Assembly: GCA_902475025.1 (NCBI GenBank) | Contig: CABRXX010000093.1 | Location: 1 to 7,662 of the forward strand | From: Merdiplasma sp905207905 | Lineage (GTDB): Bacteria > Bacillota > Clostridia > Lachnospirales > Lachnospiraceae | Direction of reading: 5' to 3' | Length of the DNA stretch: 7,662 bases | Shown: positions 1-6,179 of the stretch, piece by piece | Position numbering within the stretch: position 1 is the first letter of the stretch | Layout: each line of letters starts with the position of its first letter | Program-made: the position numbers and the translations under genes | Notes under the pieces: model-generated | The model's database searches: none | What the model was told of the DNA's origin: nothing | Seen by the model: only the letters and a program-made list of their open reading frames with translations

Positions 1-827
1 TCTCTGACCGGTGCGAACTGAACCGGCAGATCAAGGCGGACAATGCCCTGCTCCGTGAACTGAGAGGGCAGGTCAAAAAACTGGCGCAGGCAGTTAAAAA
101 TACCATCCCGGCACTTGCCGATGCCATGGAGAATCTGCGTAAAAATCTGCTGCTGTTCTGCTATCAGCTGGGGTATCTCCGCAAAGGCAAGGAGCGTCTG
201 AACACTTCGCTGAATACGCTGCGCCCTGCTCTCGCACAGTACAATCAGCTTGCAAAGGACATTCGGGATAAGACGAAGGAGCGCCGCAGTCTGCTTTCCG
301 AAAAAAAGACGCTCTCTGCGGTTCATGTATTCCGGCACCGGGAACTGGCGGCTAAGATTGCGGCACTGACAGAGGATTTGCAGGAACTGTGTTCGGAGAA
401 AAATATGCTTCTGGCATCGCTGGCATATACCGAGGAAGATGCTGCCGATAAATTTCCCAAAGACATCGCCGCCATGGAGCAGAGCCTGAAACAGCTGGAA
501 GAACAGGAGCAGAAATATTCCGCCGAGCTGGACGCTGCCCTGGCTGAATATGCCGGGCTTCGAGAGCAGGCTCAGGGCGTTGATCCGGTGCAGCTGTATG
601 AAGCAAGGCAGGCCATCCGCCCCAGCAAGGAGCAGGAGGCGGAGAACCGGGCGCAGGAGGTTTACGGCGAGAAGTACAGCCCGCTTTTGATGTTTGACAG
701 CAAAAAGGCGGTTTCTCGGATGCTGCATGAAGAAATGGAGCAGCAGGCTGTACGGAGATTGGTGCGGCAGGCACAGAAGGGGCAGCAGACCCATTATAAG
801 AGAAAGCACAAAGAGCAGGAACGGTAA
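1..827 (+). CDS. MobA/MobL-type mobilisation relaxase, C-terminal part (partial)
   Basis: The reading frame is open from base 3 to the TAA at 825-827; the N-terminus lies outside the window. About 274 residues are visible. They are rich in Lys, Glu, Gln, Leu and Ala with heptad-like spacing, so most of the segment should be coiled coil, ending in a very basic tail. Phrases such as ELNRQIKADNALLREL, AVKNTIPA, ELYEARQAIRP-like and a PLLMFDSKKAVS stretch near the end match my memory of the C-terminal regions of relaxases from clostridial integrative and mobilisable elements. Such proteins nick the transfer origin and pilot the DNA strand; the catalytic Tyr/His domain would be N-terminal and is not present here, so nuclease function cannot be checked. 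An internal ATG at 126 lies in mid-helix and is not a credible start. The gene converges on the asr operon with 57 bp between stops. Confidence 0.72.
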   Translation, partial: SDRCELNRQIKADNALLRELRGQVKKLAQAVKNTIPALADAMENLRKNLLLFCYQLGYLRKGKERLNTSLNTLRPALAQYNQLAKDIRDKTKERRSLLSEKKTLSAVHVFRHRELAAKIAALTEDLQELCSEKNMLLASLAYTEEDAADKFPKDIAAMEQSLKQLEEQEQKYSAELDAALAEYAGLREQAQGVDPVQLYEARQAIRPSKEQEAENRAQEVYGEKYSPLLMFDSKKAVSRMLHEEMEQQAVRRLVRQAQKGQQTHYKRKHKEQER

Positions 828-884
828 TTCAACCTGTAAGCGATATTATGGCATTGTAAATTTCTTTTCATCGAACACAAGAAA

Positions 885-1355
885 TTATACTTTACTGTGC
901 ATTGCGGTTCGTTTCGCTTTTCCGGTTATTTGTTCGGGGTAAATAATATATACGCCGGTCTTGTCCCATGCTGCCTGGATGTACTGCATCCCTTTTTCCA
1001 GAAATTCTTTGCTGTACTTTTCAAGCAATGCAATCAGACTGGCCTGCTTATCTTTTGACGGCATCATTTGACCGGTCAGAATGACGCTCTCATACAAAGT
1101 ACCAAACTTTTCGGGCTGCACTGTGGTATCACCAACGACCACAAAACAAACATCCGAGCAGTAGGATATATTTTCGAGTTTCTTTCCCACATTCGCAGCA
1201 CAGTGCAGATGGATCAGCCCGTCCTTCCAGGCATAACTGAGTGGAACTGCATACGGCTTTCCATCCTGGCCAACCGTGGACAGAATTCCGTATTCTCCCT
1301 TTTGGAGAATCATTTTGATTTCTTCGCCCATAATTTCTCTATCTTTCCGGCGCAT
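885..1355 (-). CDS. NimA-like pyridoxamine 5'-phosphate oxidase family flavoprotein
   Basis: A 156-residue protein of the FMN-binding split-barrel fold. The start MRRKDREI, the strand GILSTVGQDGKPYAVPLSY (residues 23-41), IHLHCA near 48-53 followed by GKKLENI, and the closing TGKAKR (144-149) are the usual landmarks of the NimA/5-nitroimidazole reductase-like branch. H51 sits where NimA proteins carry their conserved active-site histidine. True pyridoxamine phosphate oxidase activity is unlikely; family members act as flavin-dependent reductases of uncertain substrate. It is the last gene of the asr operon: its ATG follows the asrC TGA by one base, so translation is probably coupled, and a GGAAGGG-like site lies inside the end of asrC. 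An alternative ATG at codon 9 would remove the conserved RRKDREI start, so the first ATG is preferred. Its operon position suggests an accessory redox or detoxification role beside sulfite reduction; that is inference. Confidence 0.85.
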   Translation of the reverse strand: MRRKDREIMGEEIKMILQKGEYGILSTVGQDGKPYAVPLSYAWKDGLIHLHCAANVGKKLENISYCSDVCFVVVGDTTVQPEKFGTLYESVILTGQMMPSKDKQASLIALLEKYSKEFLEKGMQYIQAAWDKTGVYIIYPEQITGKAKRTAMHSKV

Positions 1356-1356
1356 A

Positions 1357-2319
1357 TCAATACTTCACACCCTTCCAGTACATGGGTGTCATAACTTCTG
1401 CGATATCCGGCAGGGTGACATCCCGCAAGGCCCACCGCTTGAATTCCTCAAAGCCGGTGCGGTCTACGATATAGCCTATGTGTTCTTTGCCGCCGGGAGC
1501 GTTGGGATCAATGTACTCCTTCACATAGTCATAGGTGTTGAGAATGATCTTAATAATGCTATCCTCGTCCACCCATTTGATGAAATCTTCACCCAGGCGG
1601 GGATTCTTCTTACCGGTTCTGCCCAGCAGTGTGAGCCGATAATACTTTTTATCGCTGCGGGTCCATGCGGCATTGGGACAGGCCAGCACACACTCACCGC
1701 AGCCGATGCAGCGCCGTGCGTCTCGCTGGGGACGGAAGTTCACCGGTGTCAGAGCTTCTACGGACTTCTTTTTGCAGGCTTTCACACAAGCTCCGCAACT
1801 GACACAGCGGTCTGGCTCAAACTGAGGCACTGTCATACCCATAATGCCAAAGTCATGCATCCGCACCTTGGCACAGTCGTTGGGACAGCCGGTCAGAGCG
1901 ATCTTAAAATGCAGGTCATTGGGGAACACCGCTTTCTCAATGCGCTGGGCAAAGGCGGTGGTATCATAGCAAGCGTAGGGACAGACACGGTTGCCCACGC
2001 AGGCGGTGATATTTCGAGTACCCGAGGCGGGATAGCCATGACCTGCCTCCTCTTGATTGATCTCCAGCCCGTCGATCAGACTCTGAAGTGCCGCATTGAC
2101 CTCCGGCATTTTTTCAAAGGGAATGCCGGGGATCTCAAAGCCCTGACGGGAGGTAATGTGAACCGTGCCATTACCATAGGTTTCCGCAATTTTCTGAATC
2201 TCCCCGAGATACTTGGCATCCAAATGTCCACCTGGGACACGGATGCGGGAGGCGGTCATGCCGCGCTCCTTGGTGACGCGGAATGCGTTCTTTTTCAGTG
2301 CTTTTGTGTTGATATCCAT
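1357..2319 (-). CDS. asrC: Anaerobic sulfite reductase subunit C (siroheme catalytic subunit)
   Basis: A 320-residue cytoplasmic subunit that should reduce sulfite to sulfide at a siroheme-[4Fe-4S] centre. The N-terminal half is a nitrite/sulfite reductase ferredoxin-like domain with HITSRQGFEIPGI (54-66). The siroheme/cluster cysteines are C107 and C113 (ACVGNRVCPYAC) and C145 and C149 (TGCPNDC). Two ferredoxin [4Fe-4S] motifs follow: C172, C175, C178, C182 and C204, C207, C210, C214. All ligands are present. The start is taken at the ATG 2317-2319, giving MDINTK, because an AGGAGGGG site ends 5 bases before it. A longer frame beginning at a TTG at 2334 has no such site and would overlap the end of asrB. 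The gap to asrB is 11 bp, so the subunits are co-translated. Length and motif order agree with AsrC of Salmonella and Clostridium. Confidence 0.95.
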   Translation of the reverse strand: MDINTKALKKNAFRVTKERGMTASRIRVPGGHLDAKYLGEIQKIAETYGNGTVHITSRQGFEIPGIPFEKMPEVNAALQSLIDGLEINQEEAGHGYPASGTRNITACVGNRVCPYACYDTTAFAQRIEKAVFPNDLHFKIALTGCPNDCAKVRMHDFGIMGMTVPQFEPDRCVSCGACVKACKKKSVEALTPVNFRPQRDARRCIGCGECVLACPNAAWTRSDKKYYRLTLLGRTGKKNPRLGEDFIKWVDEDSIIKIILNTYDYVKEYIDPNAPGGKEHIGYIVDRTGFEEFKRWALRDVTLPDIAEVMTPMYWKGVKY

Positions 2320-2330
2320 GGTACCCCTCC

Positions 2331-3125
2331 TCAATCCACCAGGAACTTCCCCTTGGTATAGTTGAACACCGGACCATCCAGGCAGACATACGTATCGCCA
2401 ATCTTACAGTGTCCGCATTTTCCCAGGCCGCAGCACATCTTACGCTCCTGAGAGATCCAGATATTTTCCTCCGGCAGACCAATGCCCAGTAGTCCCTGCA
2501 CAGAGAAACGCATCATGGCGGGAGGACCGACTACGACAGCAACGGTATTCTGCACGTCGCCCAGTTGAATCTGAGGGATGTACTGGGTGACCAGTCCTAC
2601 ATGGCAGGCTACATCTTCTTCAGCACAGTCTACCGTAAGGATGACGTCCATGTTCTTTTCCCAACGCTTCAGATCATCGCGGAAAAGAATATCATGGGGT
2701 GTTTTAAAGCCTGCGATCAGGGTCATATGACCTCGCTGCTCAGGGTGCTTAGAAAAATGATCCACTACACCACGGACTGGAGACAGACCAGTGCCGCCAG
2801 CCATGACAATAATGTCCTTGCCCATATAATCGGATACATCAAACCCATTTCCATAAGGGCCGCGCAGCAGAAGCGTATCACCTACATAGCGCTCAAACAC
2901 TTCACCCGTGACCTTGCCCACCCGGCGGATGGTTAGATCTACGAAGTTTTCCCCAATGCCGCTGACCGAGATGGGCGCCTCTCCGTACTTAGGGATGGAT
3001 ACCTCAAAAAACTGTCCCGGCTTGACTTCTCCCTGAAATTCCATACGGAAGGTATACTCAATCTCCGTGTGCCGGATGACCTCCAAAATCTTAGAGGGAA
3101 ACGGGATATAATCATTTTTCATCAT
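2331..3125 (-). CDS. asrB: Anaerobic sulfite reductase subunit B (FAD/NAD(P)H-binding)
   Basis: A 264-residue electron-transfer subunit of the ferredoxin reductase/PyrK type, passing electrons from NAD(P)H through FAD to the iron-sulfur centres of AsrA and AsrC. The FAD-binding barrel occupies about residues 8-97, with EAPISVSG (49-56) and RGPYGNGF (88-95). The nucleotide-binding half begins with GGTGLSPVRG (110-119). A C-terminal [2Fe-2S] site has C232, C237, C240 and C248, as in PyrK-like proteins. Two consecutive ATG codons are possible. The first (3123-3125) forms an ATGA overlap with the asrA stop and is preceded by GGAGGTGA at good spacing, so translation is coupled to asrA. No motif is missing, and I see no reason to doubt function. 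Confidence 0.95.
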   Translation of the reverse strand: MMKNDYIPFPSKILEVIRHTEIEYTFRMEFQGEVKPGQFFEVSIPKYGEAPISVSGIGENFVDLTIRRVGKVTGEVFERYVGDTLLLRGPYGNGFDVSDYMGKDIIVMAGGTGLSPVRGVVDHFSKHPEQRGHMTLIAGFKTPHDILFRDDLKRWEKNMDVILTVDCAEEDVACHVGLVTQYIPQIQLGDVQNTVAVVVGPPAMMRFSVQGLLGIGLPEENIWISQERKMCCGLGKCGHCKIGDTYVCLDGPVFNYTKGKFLVD

Positions 3126-4138
3126 TGCTCGGTCACCTCCGCCATAGCATTGTCCAATTTATTGATGCAGCCCGAGAACGAAATGTACTCCGGGCAGATA
3201 TCATCACACCGGCCACAGCCCACACACATGTGATAGCCGTTGCGCTGCTTGTAGTCCAGCACCTTATGCAGCACCTTGAAACGCATCCGTTCTCCGTTCT
3301 TCTTTCGGTAGCTGCCGCCTCCGGCCACATCGGTAAAGCCGTCCACCATACAGGAGGCCCAGACACGGCGGCGTTCTCCTACTTTGCCGTTCTCACTGTA
3401 AAAGAGATCCTGCATGGTGAAGCAGGTGCAGGTGGGACACACAAAGTTACAGCGTCCGCAGTTGATGCAGCGGCTGTCGTATTCCTTCCACATGGTGCTT
3501 TTGGCGACCTCTGCGGTCAGATGTTCCGGGATTTTCACGGTGACATCGTTTTCTTCCACATGGTTCGGAATAACCTCCAACCGAGGAACCTCCGCAGTCT
3601 CCAGCTGCTGTGTCCATGCCTCATCCTTGCAATCCACCAGGTAAGTACCGTCCGGCTGGGGATCAATGCTCATGTCATAGTTGGTGCTGACATTGGTACC
3701 CATGCTGACACAGAAGCAATTTTCAAAGGAATGTGCACAGCCCATCAGTACGATTTTGATATTCTCCCGCAGGCGCTGATAATAGTAATCAGCAGGGCCG
3801 TTGTGCAGGTACATATCGTCCAGTCGCTTGAGGGCGTGGAAATCACAGCTGCGCAGGAAGATGACCGCTCCTTTCTTGGGAGCATCTGCTTCTTTGGTTT
3901 CGCCTTCCGTAAAGAAAAACAGTGTCTGGGAAATGGGGGTCAGAATCTCCTTGAAGGAATACTCCGACTTCTTATCGAATACGATCTCATCCACACAGTC
4001 GATTTTTCCGTATCGGATACAGTCTGTGTCCGAAAAGCGCCCACCGCCGGAAAAATTACGGGGAGCATAGATGTCATAATTGGTTTGCCATGTCTGAAAT
4101 AATGCACTCAGCTGCATATTGGTAACATGAAAGCCCAT
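3122..4138 (-). CDS. asrA: Anaerobic sulfite reductase subunit A (iron-sulfur subunit)
   Basis: A 338-residue iron-sulfur subunit of the AsrABC complex, expected to relay electrons between AsrB and the siroheme subunit AsrC. The N-terminal two thirds have the hydrogenase/sulfite reductase 4Fe-4S family character, including FLRSCDFHALKRLDDMYL (94-111) and GCAHSFENCFC (133-143). Two ferredoxin motifs lie toward the C-terminus: C224, C227, C230, C234 (followed by CTC at 237-239) and C305, C308, C311, C315. The start is the ATG at 4136-4138, with AAGGAGGAAAA 8 or so bases upstream, the strongest ribosome site of the operon. It is the first gene of asrABC-nimA and has a compact leader containing the candidate promoter at 4184-4189. 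Length fits the family. Confidence 0.95.
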   Translation of the reverse strand: MGFHVTNMQLSALFQTWQTNYDIYAPRNFSGGGRFSDTDCIRYGKIDCVDEIVFDKKSEYSFKEILTPISQTLFFFTEGETKEADAPKKGAVIFLRSCDFHALKRLDDMYLHNGPADYYYQRLRENIKIVLMGCAHSFENCFCVSMGTNVSTNYDMSIDPQPDGTYLVDCKDEAWTQQLETAEVPRLEVIPNHVEENDVTVKIPEHLTAEVAKSTMWKEYDSRCINCGRCNFVCPTCTCFTMQDLFYSENGKVGERRRVWASCMVDGFTDVAGGGSYRKKNGERMRFKVLHKVLDYKQRNGYHMCVGCGRCDDICPEYISFSGCINKLDNAMAEVTEQ

Positions 4139-4183
4139 ATATTTTCCTCCTTATGCTCATATGAATTCATAATAACTATACGA

Positions 4184-4189
4184 AGTGTA
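4184..4189 (-). promoter_or_regulatory. Candidate extended -10 of the asrABC operon promoter
   Basis: Reading the minus strand, TGT-TACACT is an extended -10 whose +1 would fall at 4177 (an A), giving a 38-base leader that includes the asrA ribosome site. The hexamer in the -35 position reads CATGGA and is poor, as in activator-dependent promoters. The palindrome at 4211-4226 is centred 41.5 bp upstream of this +1, the class II Crp position. A competing -10, TATAGT, lies at 4175-4180, which would place the palindrome at -50.5. Confidence 0.45.
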
Positions 4190-4197
4190 ACATAAAC

Positions 4198-4239
4198 AAA
4201 AAAGAATCCATGTTGCGTGCGCAACATGGATTCTTTTTT
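4198..4239 (-). terminator. Bidirectional intrinsic terminator after the Crp/Fnr gene
   Basis: A perfect inverted repeat with 20-base arms (4198-4217 and 4220-4239) separated by two bases. The outer six pairs are A:T runs, so the stem is followed by six T on either strand. That is the form of a Rho-independent terminator working in both directions. It lies about 120 bases after the stop of the minus-strand regulator gene and before the asrA leader, so it should separate the two transcripts. The loop must open a few of the innermost G:C pairs. The centre of the stem carries the Crp-type palindrome described separately. Confidence 0.75.
4211..4226. promoter_or_regulatory. Putative Crp/Fnr-family operator upstream of asrA
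   Basis: The 16-mer TGTTGC-GTGC-GCAACA is a perfect TGTTGC/GCAACA dyad around four central bases, with the 16-bp overall size of a Crp site (TGTGA-N6-TCACA). The same sequence recurs at 5064-5079 with 14 of 18 aligned bases equal over a slightly wider window. It is embedded in the stem of the terminator at 4198-4239, so its symmetry alone is not proof of protein binding; the recurrence on the other side of the regulator gene is the main evidence. Confidence 0.6.
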
Positions 4240-4358
4240 AATTGGATTGTGCCAATGAGCTAATTGGGACCTTATGGAATTTTAAAAATATGAGTAACCC
4301 CCAATATTTTCTCAAACAGGTTTTTCCTATTTACAACATAAAGATCTGTGCTTTTTTA

Positions 4359-5018
4359 TTATAGCAGCTGAAATGTGTTTTTATCATAAATAATTAGACC
4401 ATCTCGCTGCATATAGGACAATTCTCTGGTCACTGCACTACGATCAGCACACAGGTATTCAGCCAATTCGAGCCGTCCCAAAGGAATTGTAAATTGTTTG
4501 CTGCTCTGCTCCATAGCCTGTTGTCGTAAGTATGCTAATATTTTTTCTCGAAGTGTCTTTTTGGAAATCACTTCAATTTTGTGCATCAACTGGACATTTT
4601 TATCTCCAATCAACTGGACCATGTTCTCAATCAGCCGATGATGGAAGGTGCAGCTCATCTTACAGGAATGGATGACTTTGTGAAAGGGCAAAAACAAAAC
4701 TTCACAAGGTGCAGCAGTCAAAAAGCTGACCTGTGCATCTAAATGACTTCCGCAGGAAAATGATTCCCCAAATAGTTCATTCTCTTTCATTACAACAAGA
4801 AGTGTTTGATAGCCTTCGGAGTCATCCTTGACCATATGCACAGTTCCAGACAATATAATACCAACATTTCTGACTTCATTGCTTTCCAAAAAAATAACTT
4901 CATCTTTCTGATATTTTTTCTGAAAACTTCCCAGGCAGGTCAACATTGCCGGAAGATCTTCCTCACGAATGCCTTTGAAAATAGGAAGTAAGGTTAGTTG
5001 TTCAATATCAAGCCTCAT
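4359..5018 (-). CDS. Crp/Fnr-family transcriptional regulator
   Basis: A 219-residue regulator with an N-terminal cyclic-nucleotide-binding-like beta barrel (about residues 8-125; GIILSGTVHMVK at 53-64 and ENELFGESF at 79-87), a dimerisation helix (about 126-150) and a C-terminal winged helix-turn-helix (about 155-219). The recognition helix is DRSAVTREL (192-200). R193 and R198 align with the Crp arginines that contact DNA, whereas the Crp glutamate is replaced by S194, so a half-site other than TGTGA is expected; this fits TGTTGC in the neighbouring palindromes. Six cysteines (28, 89, 105, 119, 123, 190) are present but show no Fnr-type N-terminal cluster, so the signal is unknown. The cAMP-contacting arginine of Crp is not evident. 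The start has AAAGGAGG six bases upstream. Its location between two operons with shared palindromes suggests it regulates both and itself. Confidence 0.9.
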   Translation of the reverse strand: MRLDIEQLTLLPIFKGIREEDLPAMLTCLGSFQKKYQKDEVIFLESNEVRNVGIILSGTVHMVKDDSEGYQTLLVVMKENELFGESFSCGSHLDAQVSFLTAAPCEVLFLPFHKVIHSCKMSCTFHHRLIENMVQLIGDKNVQLMHKIEVISKKTLREKILAYLRQQAMEQSSKQFTIPLGRLELAEYLCADRSAVTRELSYMQRDGLIIYDKNTFQLL

Positions 5019-5042
5019 GCTGTCCCTCCTTTCCTAATTTAA

Positions 5043-5071
5043 AGTATAGCATTTTGAATTATATGTTGCAA
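5043..5071 (-). promoter_or_regulatory. Promoter of the Crp/Fnr-family regulator gene
   Basis: On the minus strand TTGCAA (5066-5071) is separated by exactly 17 bases from TATACT (5043-5048), a good housekeeping-sigma promoter. The regulator ATG begins 25 bases after the -10. The -35 hexamer lies inside the palindrome at 5064-5079, so binding of the regulator there would block its own promoter. Confidence 0.65.
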
Positions 5072-5079
5072 GCGCAACG
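5064..5079. promoter_or_regulatory. Putative Crp/Fnr-family operator in the divergent promoter region
   Basis: TGTTGC-AAGC-GCAACG has perfect GTTGC/GCAAC arms (5065-5069 and 5074-5078) around four bases. It matches the asrA-upstream site at ATGTTGC and at GCGCAAC. Here there are no flanking A/T runs and no terminator stem, so a protein-binding role is the simplest explanation. It overlaps the -35 of the leftward regulator promoter and lies upstream of the rightward HD operon. Confidence 0.65.
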
Positions 5080-5098
5080 CAAGACCCGTTTGTAATGT

Positions 5099-5106
5099 TA
5101 TATTCT
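5099..5106 (+). promoter_or_regulatory. Candidate -10 region of the HD-kinase-aminotransferase operon
   Basis: Two overlapping -10 hexamers are possible. TATATT at 5099-5104 is preceded by TGT, an extended -10, and puts the palindrome centre at -39.5. TATTCT at 5101-5106 puts it at exactly -41.5. In neither case is there a convincing -35 hexamer (for TATTCT it reads CGCAAG), consistent with activator dependence. A leader of roughly 25-40 bases follows before the first gene. Confidence 0.4.
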
Positions 5107-5138
5107 ATAAAAAGATATTAAAATCTTTTCATGAAAGG

Positions 5139-5654
5139 ATGATTGTCAACGTGATAAACGATGAAACTCATCTCTTGTATAACGCAATGTGCTATGAGGA
5201 AGGGCATAGCAGGCGTACACAGCACATCCTTAAGGTTTACGCATTGGCTAAATTATTGGGAGAGCAAGAGAAGCTTCCCGTCGAAGAACAGCAGATACTA
5301 CAAGCAGCCGCGATTTTACATGATATTGCAATCAAGTATTGTAAAGAACATTATAACGGGGATGCCAGTCAAGATAATCAGAAGCAGGCAGTTCCGCTTC
5401 TTGTCACTCGTTTTTTAAAAGAAGCAAATTACCTTCCCTCGTATATTCCAAGAATTATCGACTTAGTTATCTGCCATCATGATTACGATGATATCAAAAA
5501 CAAACTTTTACAGCTTCTGATAGAAGCAGATCTCATTGTAAACTGTTACGAAACTCGCCCAGATCGAAAAAAAGCAGAATATATCAAAGGGCTTTTCCAA
5601 ACTGATGGAGGGAAAGAGTTGTTGGCACTTTGTTTAAAAGAGGAAGTGAAATAG
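5139..5654 (+). CDS. HD-domain phosphohydrolase, first of a tandem pair
   Basis: A 171-residue cytosolic protein that is essentially one HD domain, a metal-dependent phosphohydrolase fold. The expected ligands are all visible: H29 in RTQHILKV, H61-D62 in LHDIAI, H113-H114 in CHHDY, and D131 in EADLIVN. The substrate is unknown; the family includes nucleotidases and dinucleotide or cyclic nucleotide phosphohydrolases. The ATG at 5139 has an AAAGG directly against it, too close to serve as a ribosome site. The in-frame GTG at 5151 has AAAGGA about 11 bases upstream and may be the real start, giving a protein four residues shorter with the domain intact. It is the first gene of a five-gene operon; the next gene starts 9 bases after its stop. 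Its C-terminus (LFQTDGGKELLALC) resembles that of the next gene, suggesting an old tandem duplication. Confidence 0.88.
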   Translation: MIVNVINDETHLLYNAMCYEEGHSRRTQHILKVYALAKLLGEQEKLPVEEQQILQAAAILHDIAIKYCKEHYNGDASQDNQKQAVPLLVTRFLKEANYLPSYIPRIIDLVICHHDYDDIKNKLLQLLIEADLIVNCYETRPDRKKAEYIKGLFQTDGGKELLALCLKEEVK

Positions 5655-5663
5655 GAGGACTTT

Positions 5664-6167
5664 ATGAATCTGGAAAAAATAGTCGATCTTTTAACGCAAG
5701 AAATGATTGCTTTCAATCAAAACGATCCCCAGCGTATTCACCATTTGATAAAGGTGCATCGCTTTGCACAGATGATTGGCCATATGGAACAGCTGGATGA
5801 ACACACCCAGTTTTTAGCCGAATGTGCAGCACTGGTACACGATATCGGAATCCGTCCGTCAGAAGAAAAATACGGAAGGTGTAATGGAAAATTGCAAGAG
5901 CAGGAAGGTCCTGCATATGCTCGAAAAATGTTAAAAAAGCTTAAGTTTGAAGAAGCAGATATTGAACGCATCTGCTATTTGGTTGGCCATCATCACACTT
6001 ACACAGATATAGACGGGATTGACTATCAGATTCTTGTGGAAGCGGATTTTTTAGTGAATTTTTATGAAGATAATCTGGGAAAGAACACAGTAGAAACCAC
6101 ATTACAGAAGATTTTTCAAACAGAGTCAGGAAAAATGCTGTGCAGACTTTGTTATTTGAGTTACTGA
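5664..6167 (+). CDS. HD-domain phosphohydrolase, second of a tandem pair
   Basis: A 167-residue single-domain HD protein. Metal ligands are H27 in RIHHLIKVH, H59-D60 in VHDIGI, H110-H111 in GHHHTY, and D128 in VEADFLVN. The GHHHTYTDIDGIDYQILVEAD stretch marks a common clostridial branch of small HD proteins of unknown substrate. It is a diverged paralogue of the preceding gene: both have RxxH, HDI, HHxY, EADxxVNxYE and a closing FQT-x-GK motif, but only this one has the IDGIDYQI insert. AGGAGG overlaps the stop of the first HD gene and lies 5 bases before the ATG, so the pair should be made in similar amounts and could form a heteromer. The kinase gene follows by 12 bases. Confidence 0.9.
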   Translation: MNLEKIVDLLTQEMIAFNQNDPQRIHHLIKVHRFAQMIGHMEQLDEHTQFLAECAALVHDIGIRPSEEKYGRCNGKLQEQEGPAYARKMLKKLKFEEADIERICYLVGHHHTYTDIDGIDYQILVEADFLVNFYEDNLGKNTVETTLQKIFQTESGKMLCRLCYLSY

Positions 6168-6179
6168 GGGAGTATGGCT

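Noticed and set aside
859..886. Inverted repeat AATTTCTT / AAGAAATT between the relaxase and the NimA-like gene
   Set aside because: Eight A/T-rich pairs with a 12-base loop and no following T run; too weak to call a terminator, and no second copy seen to suggest an attachment site.
1276..2361. Long open frame on the plus strand opposite asrC
   Set aside because: It is the antisense shadow of a GC-rich gene with intact cysteine motifs; the plus-strand product has no recognisable domain and no ribosome site.
3125..4102. Long open frame on the plus strand opposite asrA
   Set aside because: The minus-strand product is clearly AsrA with two ferredoxin motifs; the antisense frame has no family resemblance.
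4139..4240. Riboswitch or attenuator in the asrA leader
   Set aside because: The only strong fold is the terminator dyad, which lies upstream of the most likely start site; no known riboswitch core is visible. It would need reconsidering if transcription starts upstream of 4240.
4241..4268. Repeated ATTGG/CCAAT pentamers just beyond the terminator
   Set aside because: Short, loosely spaced, and without a counterpart elsewhere; I see no other structure in 4241-4358.
5110..5129. Small inverted repeat AAAAGAT / ATCTTTT in the leader of the HD operon
   Set aside because: Seven mostly A:T pairs in an AT-rich leader; expected by chance and thermodynamically weak.
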